The position numbers were made by a program, and so were the translations under genes. Shown here piece after piece: positions 54,106-63,017 of a DNA stretch of 64,000 bases. Each line of letters opens with the position of its first letter. The first letter of the stretch is position 1. The stretch is taken from positions 310,001 to 374,000 of the forward strand of contig NZ_RKRF01000008.1 of the NCBI RefSeq assembly GCF_003843875.1, given 5' to 3'. This DNA comes from Aquisalibacillus elongatus. Its GTDB lineage: Bacteria > Bacillota > Bacilli > Bacillales > Alkalibacillaceae. The notes below the pieces were generated by a model. That model was given only the letters and a program-made list of their open reading frames with translations. It did not search any database and had not been told where the DNA came from.

Positions 54106-55632
54106 TTAGCGATTTTGTTCTTTATTTCTAAGTAAATGTTTCTGTATCTTTCCAATCGAAGTTCTTGGAAAATCATCCACAAAAAGTATTTCTTCTGGGA
54201 TTTTAAATTCGGCTAATCTTTCTTTAGAGAATTCGATAATATCCTCTTTAGTTAGGTTTTGGTTTTCAGTTTGTATATAGGCTACGACTTTTTCCTCTCT
54301 AATTTCATCTGGTTCACCAATGACGGCGCAGTGCACAATGTCAGGATATTCGTAAAGTTGGTTTTCAATTTCGACAGATGATATGTTTTCACCCGCTCGT
54401 TTTATTAAGTCTTTATTTCGATCGACAAACCAAATAAAACCTTCTTCATTCATGTAGCCATAATCACCCGTATAAAGCCATCCATTTCGAAGACTTCTAT
54501 CTGTTTCCTCTTTGTTTTTATAATAGCCTTTCATAAGGGAAGGGCTTTTGATGACGATTTCACCTACTTCGTAAGCCTCACATTCATATCCTTCTTGATG
54601 AATAATCTTTACTTCTTGACCGAGTCCAGGTTTACCAATCGATAGAATTCCGGTATTTGGGTCTACAGGCATTTCTTCGTATAGGGGTGTCGTGATGTTG
54701 GTTGTGATGGATTCAGTCATGCCATACCATTGGAACAGTTTAATATTAAAACGTTCTTGGAACTCATCAATTTCATTTTTATTAACAAAAAGCCCGTAGC
54801 CTATTTGTCTGATGTTATGTTGTTCTTCGGCAGGGTGTTTTGGTAACCTTAATAGAATTTTTATGATGGTAGCTACAAAACTTGAGACGGTTGGATTGTA
54901 TTTTTGTACCGTATCCCAAAATGTATTGGCGCTAAATTTCTCAAGAAGTATGATTGATCCCCCAACGACTAACGTCGCCATGGATGTATAGTATTGGGAG
55001 TTAACGTGAAACAATGGAAGAAAAATCAAATATCGGTCATCACTTGTTAATTGCTGATAAAGTACAGAAGAATGACCGGCATATAAATAATTTTCATGTG
55101 TAATTAATACACCCTTTGGTTTTGAAGTCGTTCCAGATGTATAACAGATTGAACATACATCGTGCGCGTTCACTTCATCATTATGATTTTCTTCACTTTC
55201 TAACGAAATATCCTCAGTTAGGTTTTTATTATTTTCATGGTAAAAATATAAATGTTGCTTTTCCATGACATTAAGGTGATCAGAATCAACCAAATCAGAA
55301 TCATAGAATATCCCCTTGCTTTCAGAGTGCTCAAGGAAGTACTCTAGTTCTCTTGGTGTTGATGCTGTATTGATTGGTAGTAGAATTGCCCCAATGGCTG
55401 CACAACCAAACCATACATCATAAAAGAACGGTTGGTTCTTTAACATAACGGCTACGACATCGCCTTTTTGAATGTCTTGTTTTTTGAACCAAGAAGCTAA
55501 TTGATTGGCTCTTTTTAACATGTCTGAATAGGAGATGATTTGATCTTCATAATAAAGAAATGTCTTTGCTTCGTACTTTTTAGCTTGCTTATTTAAGTAA
55601 TCATAGATAGATAAATTTCCGTGAGTTAACAT
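54106..55632 (-). CDS. Acyl-CoA synthetase (AMP-forming), CaiC/long-chain fatty-acid ligase-like
   Basis: The 508-residue enzyme activates a carboxylic acid to its CoA thioester. It has the AMP-binding loop CYTSGTTSKPKGVLITHENY, YGMTES, YTGDYGYMNEEGFIWFVDRNKDLIKRAGENIS and the C-terminal lysine in TSIGKIQKHLL. Substrate specificity is uncertain; short- or medium-chain fatty acid would fit the partner transporter. ATG 55632 has a strong AAGGAGGAG. It is the second gene of a minus-strand operon with the AtoE-like transporter, 20 bases downstream of it. Confidence 0.88.
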   Translation of the reverse strand: MLTHGNLSIYDYLNKQAKKYEAKTFLYYEDQIISYSDMLKRANQLASWFKKQDIQKGDVVAVMLKNQPFFYDVWFGCAAIGAILLPINTASTPRELEYFLEHSESKGIFYDSDLVDSDHLNVMEKQHLYFYHENNKNLTEDISLESEENHNDEVNAHDVCSICYTSGTTSKPKGVLITHENYLYAGHSSVLYQQLTSDDRYLIFLPLFHVNSQYYTSMATLVVGGSIILLEKFSANTFWDTVQKYNPTVSSFVATIIKILLRLPKHPAEEQHNIRQIGYGLFVNKNEIDEFQERFNIKLFQWYGMTESITTNITTPLYEEMPVDPNTGILSIGKPGLGQEVKIIHQEGYECEAYEVGEIVIKSPSLMKGYYKNKEETDRSLRNGWLYTGDYGYMNEEGFIWFVDRNKDLIKRAGENISSVEIENQLYEYPDIVHCAVIGEPDEIREEKVVAYIQTENQNLTKEDIIEFSKERLAEFKIPEEILFVDDFPRTSIGKIQKHLLRNKEQNR

Positions 55633-55652
55633 TTAGACTCCTCCTTGACTTT

Positions 55653-56999
55653 TTAGTAAAGAAAGATAGGAAGAACAGTGACAATTATTGAAGTTACAAT
55701 AAATAAGAGAATCATTGATACTAAACAATAGCCCCAAATATCTTTTAATCCTAACTTAGCTAAACCTAAAGCTGGTAAAACGAAAAATGGCTGTAATAAG
55801 TTCGTTGTGACGTCTCCAATTGAGACGGTATTAACGACTACTTCGGCTGGTAAATTAAATGTTTGTAATGCTTCTACTAAAATAGGACCTTGAATTTGCC
55901 ATTGTCCGCCAGCAGAAGGGACAAATACATTTACAATTGCTGCCGATAAGAAACTAAAGAATGGGAATGTCACACCATTAGCTATAGAAGCAAAGCTTTC
56001 AGCAATAACGGTAATTAACCCAGAACCGATCATCATTCCCATAATCCCTGCATAAAAAGGGAACTGTAGTAAAATTCCTGAAGCGGAAGGCATCCCGTCA
56101 GTAATCGCATTCATATAACTAGCTGGTGTTCCGTGTAAGGCTAAACCAAGCATGATGAATGTAAAGTTCATGATATTTAATTCTAAATTAAACCCACCGT
56201 TATTAATCATATATAGGATAAGCCACAAAAAGCCTAGTAACACTAACGCATAGTTAATGATTCTACTGTTATTCAATTTATCTGCAAATGTGGTATGGGT
56301 AGTTGTTGCACTTATTTCTTCTAAAGATTCTTCATCTTCTTTATTATGTTGATAAGGAACGACATCTTCTTTCTTAGGTGCCATTTTTATATAGGCAAAT
56401 AATACAACAGCTAGACCAATAAAGGCAGTCAATAACATCATTGGGCTAAATGTAGTTTGTGAAAGTGGGATAAGACCAATTTCATCTTGAAGTGAGTGAT
56501 CTGGGGTGTTGACAAGTAGCGGCGCTGTTAAGGAAATGCTTGCTGGTAAAATGGCAATAGTACCTGTATAAGCTGCAGCTATTAAGATACGAAAGTCGGC
56601 TTCTTGTACACGCTTGGCAACTTCAATAGCGAATAATGTACCAAATACAAAGCCTAGCCCCCAACTTAAATAACCTGTTGCGGCTGCTGCTAAAATAACC
56701 GTTATAATGGCTGATTTTTGGGTTTTAGGTTTTGAGGCTAGTTTAATTAATAGATTATGAACTAAAGGAGCCTTTACAAGAGCATAACCAGTAATTAAAA
56801 TTAGAATCATCTGAGTCGTAAATGCTAAAAAATCCCAAAAACCACCGTACCAGTATGTAGTCATGTCAAATAAGTTTTCCCCGGTGACTGTCATACCTAG
56901 GATTAAAGTTATAAATGTGAGTAAGATAGCAAAGATAAAAGCACTAGGTAAATAGTTTTCAATACCTACTTTAAATTTTTGAGAGATGGATCTTAACAT
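55653..56999 (-). CDS. atoE: Short-chain fatty acid transporter, AtoE family
   Basis: This 448-residue membrane protein has about 11-12 helices. Family features are FTTQMILILITGYALVKAPLVH, GYLSWGLGFVFGTLFAIEVAKR, and VFVPSAGGQWQIQGPILVEA with SIGDVTTNLLQPFFVLPALGLAKL. AtoE proteins import short-chain fatty acids such as butyrate or acetoacetate. A hydrophilic loop (about 208-240) divides the protein. Expression is probably controlled by the divergent TetR regulator through a palindrome in its promoter. The start has GAAAGGAG upstream. Confidence 0.9.
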   Translation of the reverse strand: MLRSISQKFKVGIENYLPSAFIFAILLTFITLILGMTVTGENLFDMTTYWYGGFWDFLAFTTQMILILITGYALVKAPLVHNLLIKLASKPKTQKSAIITVILAAAATGYLSWGLGFVFGTLFAIEVAKRVQEADFRILIAAAYTGTIAILPASISLTAPLLVNTPDHSLQDEIGLIPLSQTTFSPMMLLTAFIGLAVVLFAYIKMAPKKEDVVPYQHNKEDEESLEEISATTTHTTFADKLNNSRIINYALVLLGFLWLILYMINNGGFNLELNIMNFTFIMLGLALHGTPASYMNAITDGMPSASGILLQFPFYAGIMGMMIGSGLITVIAESFASIANGVTFPFFSFLSAAIVNVFVPSAGGQWQIQGPILVEALQTFNLPAEVVVNTVSIGDVTTNLLQPFFVLPALGLAKLGLKDIWGYCLVSMILLFIVTSIIVTVLPIFLY

Positions 57000-57046
57000 A
57001 ATAATTTTCTCCTTTCCTGTTAACGCTTACATAATTATTAATTAAT

Positions 57047-57074
57047 ATTCTACAGACTATAGTCTCTTTGTCAA
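57047..57074 (-). promoter_or_regulatory. Promoter of the atoE operon with an embedded TetR operator
   Basis: On the minus strand TTGACA (57069-57074) and TAGAAT (57047-57052) are 16 bases apart. The spacer contains the perfect 12-base palindrome AGACTATAGTCT (57054-57065). A repressor bound there would block RNA polymerase. The site also lies about 40 bases upstream of the tetR start, so autoregulation is possible. Confidence 0.75.
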
Positions 57075-57106
57075 TATGTTTATAATATTCTGAAAAGGGT
57101 GATGTT

Positions 57107-57700
57107 ATGAATCGTCGTCAGCACAAGGCAAGTTTAACGAAAAAGAAAATTTCTGATGCAGCCATTAAATTGTTTGAAGAAAAAGGTTTTCGTAATGTAA
57201 CAGTGGATGAAATTGTTCAAGTCACAGGAACGTCAAAGGGAGCATTTTACACACATTTTAAGAGTAAGCACGAAGTTTTCTTTGATAAATTTAAAGAAAT
57301 CGACCGTTATTATGAAGAGGTTTTACTAGATTTTGTTAAAGAAGAGGAATTTAGTATAGAAAAGCTTAGGATATTTCTAAGATTACAAATGAAATATATT
57401 CAAGAAGATTTAGGGTGGGATGTTACTAGAACTATTTATGAAAATGAGCTAGATCCATCACGTAAGAGTTACTTTTTAATGGAGGATCGGCCTTTATATA
57501 GGATTCTGACCAATATCTTTGATGAAGGGCAAAAAAACGGAGAGTTCAGAAATGATATTAGCACAGAAAAAATGGTGATGGTTTGTTTAAGGGTGATGAG
57601 AGGGATCCTTTATGATTGGAGTATTAATGAAGGAGCTTATTCTTTAGAAGAAGAACAGGAATTGTTGTTTTCTACAATGATAAATGGGTTAGAGGCTTAG
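57107..57700 (+). CDS. TetR/AcrR family transcriptional regulator
   Basis: The 197-residue regulator has an N-terminal helix-turn-helix (about 8-55): KKISDAAIKLFEEKGFRNVTVDEIVQVTGTSKGAFYTHFKSKHEVFFDKF. The C-terminal ligand-binding helices resemble those of fatty-acid-related regulators (FadR/KstR-like, low certainty). It is divergent from the AtoE/acyl-CoA ligase operon, and a perfect palindrome lies between them, so it probably represses that operon until a fatty acid or acyl-CoA binds. ATG has AAAAGGGTGATG upstream. Confidence 0.92.
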   Translation: MNRRQHKASLTKKKISDAAIKLFEEKGFRNVTVDEIVQVTGTSKGAFYTHFKSKHEVFFDKFKEIDRYYEEVLLDFVKEEEFSIEKLRIFLRLQMKYIQEDLGWDVTRTIYENELDPSRKSYFLMEDRPLYRILTNIFDEGQKNGEFRNDISTEKMVMVCLRVMRGILYDWSINEGAYSLEEEQELLFSTMINGLEA

Positions 57701-57705
57701 TCTAT

Positions 57706-57734
57706 TTCGGCGGGGAGTAATCCCCGCCGTTTGT
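57706..57734. terminator. Bidirectional terminator between tetR and the sigma factor gene
   Basis: A very GC-rich perfect stem CGGCGGGG / CCCCGCCG (57708-57715, 57722-57729), six-base loop, has T-rich sequence on the plus side and lies between two convergent stop codons. Confidence 0.82.
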
Positions 57735-57735
57735 T

Positions 57736-58230
57736 TCATCTATAGTTAACTAATAAAGTTTTTAACTTTTTCTTCACTCCTCTACTCCAACCTTTTACGG
57801 TGTCTATGTTTGTGCATTCTTCTTGGGCGATCATTTTAATAGTTTTACTTTCGATAAAGCGCTTTTGAACATATGTCCATTCATGATCCTTTAAGTGGTT
57901 ACGTATTGATTGCCACAAATAAGGATCAAAATGTTCGAACTCAGATGGTGTGTAGCTGTAGTCGTAGATGTCGTCCCACACCACTTCGTTTTCTATGACT
58001 CGGGAGCGTTTTCTAACTTCATCAATTAGGCGGCTTTTGATGGTAATGTACGCGAGTTTACCAAACGTGTCTCGGTCATTGTATTTCCGGTAAGTTTCAT
58101 ATAAAGCATCCAACCCAATTTGGTAGAATTCGCCTTCCTTGTCACGAATGTTTAATCGGTGGATTAAATGATAGATCATTGGATTGTATTGATCTATGAC
58201 TTTACTGAAATCATGATCGGTTGTATACAA
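57736..58230 (-). CDS. Small sigma-70 family RNA polymerase sigma factor
   Basis: The 164-residue protein has a region 2 (about 8-75: NPMIYHLIHRLNIRDKEGEFYQIGLDALYETYRKY and FGKLAYITIKSRLIDEVRKRSR). It also has a region 4 helix-turn-helix (about 108-160: QKRFIESKTIKMIAQEECTNIDTVKGWSRGVKKKLKTLL). It is short, like ECF or SigH-type factors, and has no adjacent anti-sigma gene. The start is ATG with GGGGGAGAG-like sequence upstream. Its promoter carries a palindrome at the -35 box. The regulon is unknown. Confidence 0.88.
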   Translation of the reverse strand: MYTTDHDFSKVIDQYNPMIYHLIHRLNIRDKEGEFYQIGLDALYETYRKYNDRDTFGKLAYITIKSRLIDEVRKRSRVIENEVVWDDIYDYSYTPSEFEHFDPYLWQSIRNHLKDHEWTYVQKRFIESKTIKMIAQEECTNIDTVKGWSRGVKKKLKTLLVNYR

Positions 58231-58294
58231 TTTCTCTCCCCCTCAAATCAAAGGGGCCGGCCCGTAAAAAGGATAGAACGTTCATCCAATTACT

Positions 58295-58322
58295 ATTATA
58301 AAACTTTTCTGACATTTGTCAT
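58295..58322 (-). promoter_or_regulatory. Sigma-A promoter of the sigma factor gene with a palindrome at -35
   Basis: On the minus strand ATGACA (58317-58322) and TATAAT (58295-58300) are 16 bases apart. TGACATTTGTCA (58310-58321), an inverted repeat of TGACA, overlaps the -35 box and spacer and could bind a repressor. A second palindrome, GAACGTTC, lies just downstream of the start site region (58276-58283). Confidence 0.65.
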
Positions 58323-58458
58323 CTAAAATTTACAAAAAATATAAAAATTTAATTGTTTTTACCCGGAATATTGCTATGTGTTCGTTGTGGTTATAAGAAA
58401 AAATTGTGAAAACACTAAATGTTTTTGGAGAATTACTAGAAATTTTTTATATGTAATT

Positions 58459-58995
58459 TTATTTCGTATACCGATTCGCATAACTACTCGCCACAAACGC
58501 ATCTGGTTTGATCTTAGGCTCAGCGCCCATGGATTCTATGCGTGCAACCATTTCATTAATGAAGCGTCTTGTTTTATTACGTTTGCCGGCGCCGATATCG
58601 ATGTGACCTTCAATGGTGAACGTTGCGCCCTTGTCGACATAAGGGAGGACGATCTCATACATTGCGTCTTTACGCTCTTGGGTGAACATTGTGAATATGG
58701 TTTCCGTGAATGAGGTTTCGAAGGAAATTTTTTCGTGTAGGTTGGTGATTTTTCGTGGGATGACGTTCTTCTGATAGCACGCCCATACGCCTTTGCCTTC
58801 ACATTGAATGACGATGCCTGTGATAAAGGATGTGTAGCCTTGGTGAACCTGTGAGTCGGTTCCGATGATGAGTTTGAAGTTGCCATCAGGATTCCGTCGC
58901 ATGAATTTCAGGATGTGATTAAAGACTTGTTCAAATGTCATGTGTTGTTCTTTGAGGTTTTTGAATGTGTAGTTATGGAGCTGGTAGTTAAACAT
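58459..58995 (-). CDS. ykuK: RNase H-like protein, YkuK family (DUF458)
   Basis: The 178-residue protein has the RNase H-fold start FKLIIGTDSQVHQGYTSFITGIVIQCEGKG, followed by ISFETSFTETIFTMF, and ATFTIEGHIDIGAGKRNKTRRFINEMVARIESMG, then KPDAFVASSYANRYTK. This matches YkuK/DUF458 of Bacillus; a nuclease role is proposed from fold only. ATG 58995 has AAAGG upstream; Met19 is an unlikely alternative. It forms a single-gene unit. An ORF on the opposite strand is a shadow. Confidence 0.88.
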   Translation of the reverse strand: MFNYQLHNYTFKNLKEQHMTFEQVFNHILKFMRRNPDGNFKLIIGTDSQVHQGYTSFITGIVIQCEGKGVWACYQKNVIPRKITNLHEKISFETSFTETIFTMFTQERKDAMYEIVLPYVDKGATFTIEGHIDIGAGKRNKTRRFINEMVARIESMGAEPKIKPDAFVASSYANRYTK

Positions 58996-59216
58996 AACGA
59001 ACGACCTTTCTCAACAGAGGTTTGTCATTATTATAAACGGTTATTAATATTTTATGAAGACAGATCGAAAGGTTGTAGGCAAAGTTAATAATGTATCGAA
59101 AGCAACGTAATATTGATGTTTTTGAAATATAAATTGTTTATTTTTTAAATTTTATAATTTATTCGTTTTCAGTTACAATAATAGAAATACTTCTTAGAAG
59201 AAAGGGTCTTTCTATA

Positions 59217-60332
59217 ATGGAAAAAGAAAATTTTACTCAAAAGCTTAATGATATTTTTAATCATCTTCATCAAAATGCTGAAATTAGTCATGAGGAAACT
59301 GAAACGACGCAATTTATCTATAATCAGTTAAAACAGTATGATTGTAGGATTACTACATTTGAGAATCAAACGGGTCTGTATGCTGATATTGGTCAAGGTT
59401 CACCTGTTGTTGCCGTTCGAGCTGATATTGATGCTCTTTGGCAAGAGATTAATGGTCAATTCCAGGCTAATCACTCTTGTGGGCATGATGCTCATATGAC
59501 GATTGTGCTTGGGACCTTTATGCAATTAGTGGATCAACAGGATCAGTTGAATGGAACGGTCCGTTTTATTTTTCAACCAGCTGAGGAGAAGGGGACGGGT
59601 GCCCTGCAAATGGTTGAACAGTCAGCGGTTGATGGTGTTGATTATTTGTATGGCATGCATTTGCGACCAATACAAGAGTTAACAAATGGCCGATATGCGC
59701 CGGCGATTCGTCATGGGGCTTCGCGTTTTGTTTCTGGTGTGATCACGGGAGAGGATGCACATGGTGCTAGGCCTCATTTAAATTCAAATGCCATTCAAAT
59801 TGGCGCGGAATTAGTTCAGTTAATCAATAATATTCATTTAGATCCGATGATTCCTCATTCTATGAAAGTTACATCGTTTCATAGTGGGGGCAAGAGTACA
59901 AACATTATTCCTGGTAAAGCGGAGTTTTCAATTGATATGAGGGCTCAATCGAACGAGTTAATGGACGAGATGCAACAACAATTGGAGTCCACGGTGTCAT
60001 CACTTGCTAAATTACGTAATGTTGGTATCGATTTGTCTATTGGAGCCAATCTACCAGCAGCGTTAATTAATGATGATGCCCATGATCATATGGAAAAAGC
60101 TATTGCCGACGTTGTGGGGGAAGAGCATCTCCATCCGATGATTACAACGACAGGCGGGGATGATTTTCATTTTTACAGTATTAAACGTCCGGAATTAAAA
60201 GCGACAATGCTAGCGATTGGGTGTGACCTTAAGCCAGGATTGCATCATCCATATATGACGTTTAATCATGATGTGATTCCTGAAGCGTCTGATATTTTAA
60301 CTCGAGCTATTTTGAATACTTTAGGAGAATAA
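59217..60332 (+). CDS. amhX: M20-family amidohydrolase (AmhX-like)
   Basis: The 371-residue metal-dependent hydrolase has the M20D pattern HQNAEISHEETETTQFI, VRADIDALWQEINGQ, the metal-binding HSCGHDAHMTI, FQPAEEKGTGALQM, and GEDAHGARPHLNSNAIQIG. FHSGGKSTNIIPGKAEFSIDMRAQ and TTGGDDFHFYS follow. Such enzymes cleave N-acyl amino acids or related amides in the cytoplasm. The DALWQ form is like Bacillus AmhX. ATG has GAAAGGG upstream. It ends at a strong terminator shared with the convergent lrp gene. Confidence 0.87.
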   Translation: MEKENFTQKLNDIFNHLHQNAEISHEETETTQFIYNQLKQYDCRITTFENQTGLYADIGQGSPVVAVRADIDALWQEINGQFQANHSCGHDAHMTIVLGTFMQLVDQQDQLNGTVRFIFQPAEEKGTGALQMVEQSAVDGVDYLYGMHLRPIQELTNGRYAPAIRHGASRFVSGVITGEDAHGARPHLNSNAIQIGAELVQLINNIHLDPMIPHSMKVTSFHSGGKSTNIIPGKAEFSIDMRAQSNELMDEMQQQLESTVSSLAKLRNVGIDLSIGANLPAALINDDAHDHMEKAIADVVGEEHLHPMITTTGGDDFHFYSIKRPELKATMLAIGCDLKPGLHHPYMTFNHDVIPEASDILTRAILNTLGE

Positions 60333-60334
60333 TA

Positions 60335-60373
60335 AAACTCCCTAGGCAATTGAATGTTGCCTAGGGAGTTTTT
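60335..60373. terminator. Bidirectional terminator between amhX and the Lrp-family gene
   Basis: A perfect 15-base-pair stem (60335-60349 and 60357-60371) has T runs on both strands and lies between convergent genes. Confidence 0.92.
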
Positions 60374-60378
60374 GCTTA

Positions 60379-60867
60379 CTACTCATTAAGGTTAACGCCA
60401 GTACCCCAATCGTAAGTTTGTTTATGAATTTCGAATAACATGTGTGTATCTAAGGATTCCACACCATCGATCACGCCGATTTGTTTACGTAGTATGTCAT
60501 AGAATTCTGTGTTAGTAGGGGTGATCACTTGAACGAATAGATCGTATTTACCACCGGAACCTGCGATGAATCGTGCTTCTGGTATTTGTTTTATTTTTTC
60601 CACGATGGAATCATAATGATTAAAGTCGATGGAAAGGCCGACGAAGGCAACGGTTCCCATTCCCGTCATGAATGGATTGACGACACCGACTACTTTAATA
60701 AAATTTTGGTCGGTTAATCGTTGGATTCGGTTTCGTACTGTACTAGCTGTCGTATCTAATTGGTCTGCTAATTCCGTATAAGACACACGCCCGTCTCGTT
60801 GCAAGGCTTTTACGATTTGGTTATCTAATTCATCTAATGTGAATTCTTCACTGATTTCTCCGAACAT
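60379..60867 (-). CDS. Lrp/AsnC family transcriptional regulator
   Basis: The 162-residue protein has an N-terminal helix-turn-helix (TLDELDNQIVKALQRDGRVSYTELADQLDTTASTVRNRIQRL). An AsnC ligand domain follows (VNPFMTGMGTVAFVGLSIDFNHYDSIVEKIKQIPEARFIAGSGGKYDLFVQVI). It may respond to an amino acid. ATG has AAGGAG upstream. It lies downstream of the PanE-like gene on the same strand, 72 bases away, and may be a separate unit. Confidence 0.92.
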   Translation of the reverse strand: MFGEISEEFTLDELDNQIVKALQRDGRVSYTELADQLDTTASTVRNRIQRLTDQNFIKVVGVVNPFMTGMGTVAFVGLSIDFNHYDSIVEKIKQIPEARFIAGSGGKYDLFVQVITPTNTEFYDILRKQIGVIDGVESLDTHMLFEIHKQTYDWGTGVNLNE

Positions 60868-60939
60868 GTAAAAACTCCTTACATTCTTGTTTTATCTTGT
60901 TACCTTTATTTTACAACATCCTTTGGGCGAATACGATGG

Positions 60940-61977
60940 CTATTTTTGTTTGGATAGAGATTTTAACGTATCAATATTCTCCCAGCTCATCTCGCGGCGG
61001 CCTTCTTCTAAGTCAATAATCGTATCTAGTACTTTCTGAGTTAGGGTCATGTCGATTCCGCAAGCTTCCCCTTGTTCAATGACAGGAGATAAGTGAAATG
61101 GAACTTCAGTTTTCCGTTTACGAACTGCCAGATCTCTCCAAATACCACTCTTGACTTTCTTATAAGTTCTAAGTCTAGCTACAAGTCTATCAAATTGTTC
61201 ATGAATCGCTTCCCAATCTCGATTTTCATTACCTGGGTAAACCGTCTTTGGCTCCCAGTTGTCAAAAGGCATTGGTTCAATATCTAGTTGTTGTGCAACG
61301 CGAAGTACTTCAGATGCCAATTCAACGAACATCTCACGGTTATCATGTGGATCAATGATGTCTGCCATTTTCTCATCAACGGTGGCAGTAGCGGTTAGAA
61401 TTGCACCATAAGCAAGCTTACTCCATAGGTATCCCCAGATGTTGTCTGTAATCTGTGCATCGCCCCATGCTAGAAGGCGTTGTTGAATTTCTTTGATCCT
61501 TGGCGTTGTTTCACCGTTTAGTTCACCGATATACATACTGCCAACGCCACCATATTGAATTAGGCCAGGTTCTTGGTAGTCTGCGAATAAATTGACGAAA
61601 CTCCCGATGGTCCGTTCTTGTCCGATTTTTTCTGAGATTACTTCTTCAGTTAGTCCATTTTGCATCGAGATGACGACAGATTGATCTGTTAATAGTGATT
61701 TGAAACTATCGACAGCTTGAGCCGTGTGTTGAGCTTTCACTGCTAAAATGACCACATCTAAAGGCTCTTGGCGATCGACTAATTCATCGACTGTCAAAGC
61801 TTTCACTTCGGTGTTAAATTCACTTTCGACGGTTTCAATGGTTAGTCCGTTTTGTTTCATCACATTAATGTGGTCTTCGTTAATATCAACTAAAGTGACG
61901 TCTTCACCTGCTTTGGCAAGATAAGCGCCAACGACACCACCAATAGCTCCAGCTCCAATGATTGTAAATTTCATCAT
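60940..61977 (-). CDS. 2-dehydropantoate 2-reductase family protein (ApbA/PanE)
   Basis: The 345-residue NADP-dependent reductase has TIIGAGAIGGVVGAYLAKAGEDVTLVD at the N-terminus, VVILAVKAQHTAQAV, SMQNGLTEE, and a C-terminal helical domain with LWSKLAYGAI (family lysine). It is longer than typical PanE (about 300) and may act on a different 2-keto acid. Two adjacent ATG codons (61977, 61974) follow GAGAGGAG. It is 15 bases downstream of the old yellow enzyme gene, so co-transcription is likely. Confidence 0.85.
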   Translation of the reverse strand: MMKFTIIGAGAIGGVVGAYLAKAGEDVTLVDINEDHINVMKQNGLTIETVESEFNTEVKALTVDELVDRQEPLDVVILAVKAQHTAQAVDSFKSLLTDQSVVISMQNGLTEEVISEKIGQERTIGSFVNLFADYQEPGLIQYGGVGSMYIGELNGETTPRIKEIQQRLLAWGDAQITDNIWGYLWSKLAYGAILTATATVDEKMADIIDPHDNREMFVELASEVLRVAQQLDIEPMPFDNWEPKTVYPGNENRDWEAIHEQFDRLVARLRTYKKVKSGIWRDLAVRKRKTEVPFHLSPVIEQGEACGIDMTLTQKVLDTIIDLEEGRREMSWENIDTLKSLSKQK

Positions 61978-61992
61978 TCATTCTCCTCTCAA

Positions 61993-63003
61993 TTAATAAC
62001 CAACATTATAGACGCCTGGAAGGTTAAAGTCATAGCCTAATTGTTCGGCTGCTTCTTTCGGCCAGTATGGTTGACGTAACAAGCCTCGGCCGATTGCGAC
62101 CATATCAGCTTGTTCGTTTTTAATGACATTGTTCGCTAGTTCAGGGTCTTCTAAGGCTCCAACACTGATGACAGGGATTTGGAACTCTTTACGAATAGTC
62201 TCTGCGTACTCAATCTGATAACCAGGATACGTCTCAGGGCGATTCGGTGAATTTCCGCCTGTACTCACATCAAACGCATCTACACCTGCTTCAATGAAAG
62301 TAGGGATAAATTGCTTGATGTGGTCAAAATCATAGCCATCTTCGCCGTATTCAACTGCTGAGATTCTTAGGATGAGAGGCATGGATTCTGGCATATTAGC
62401 TCTGACTTCACGAATGACTTCTAATGGAAAGCGATCGTATGCACCATATTCGTCATCGCGATGATTACTACGCGGCGATAAAAATTGATGCAATAGATAA
62501 CCATGAGCGCCGTGAAGTTCAATGACATCAAATCCAGCGTCAACAGCTAGTTGGGTACTTTGACCGAACTTTTTAACCAATTCTTTAACTTCATTGGTCG
62601 TTAATTCTCTAGGGACTGGAGTGTCTTCGGAGAATGGAACCGGACTAGGTCCTACAATGTCCTCATCTTCAATTTTTGATTTACGTCCTGCGTGTGCTAT
62701 TTGAATGGCACTTTTAGAACCGTATCGCTTAATGGATTGGTTGATTTGTTGATAAGCCTTTACGTGATTGTCATTCCAAAGGCCAAGGCAATTTTCAGTA
62801 ATGCGGCCATTGGATTCAATGTTCGTCATCTCATAACAAACCAGGCCTACACCGCCGACAGCTCGACTAGTTAAGTGAACGTGATGCCAATCGTCTGGTG
62901 TCCCATCATTGGTTTGAACTTGGTACTGACACATTGGTGAAAGCATCACGCGGTTTGGGATTGTCACGCCTTTTAATTCAATTGGGTCGAATAAATTGTT
63001 CAT
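61993..63003 (-). CDS. namA: Old yellow enzyme family NADPH dehydrogenase (YqjM/NamA-like)
   Basis: This 336-residue FMN enzyme of the YqjM class has the N-terminal LSPMCQYQ with the regulatory Cys typical of this class, IQIAHAGRKSKI, FDVIELHGAHGYLLHQFLSPRSNHRDDEYG, ISVGALEDPE and VAIGRGLLRQPYWP. It reduces activated C=C bonds. ATG 63003 has AAGGAGAG upstream. It lies between the M28 peptidase and the PanE-like gene on one strand. Confidence 0.9.
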   Translation of the reverse strand: MNNLFDPIELKGVTIPNRVMLSPMCQYQVQTNDGTPDDWHHVHLTSRAVGGVGLVCYEMTNIESNGRITENCLGLWNDNHVKAYQQINQSIKRYGSKSAIQIAHAGRKSKIEDEDIVGPSPVPFSEDTPVPRELTTNEVKELVKKFGQSTQLAVDAGFDVIELHGAHGYLLHQFLSPRSNHRDDEYGAYDRFPLEVIREVRANMPESMPLILRISAVEYGEDGYDFDHIKQFIPTFIEAGVDAFDVSTGGNSPNRPETYPGYQIEYAETIRKEFQIPVISVGALEDPELANNVIKNEQADMVAIGRGLLRQPYWPKEAAEQLGYDFNLPGVYNVGY

Positions 63004-63017
63004 GTTAATCTCTCCTT

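Noticed and set aside
58276-58283. LexA-like site GAACGTTC
   Set aside because: The Bacillus LexA box needs GAAC and GTTC four bases apart; here they are fused, so only a short palindrome is claimed.
58378-58713. 111-codon ORF on the plus strand over the YkuK gene
   Set aside because: It lies opposite a gene with clear YkuK features and has no ribosome site; it is a shadow reading frame.
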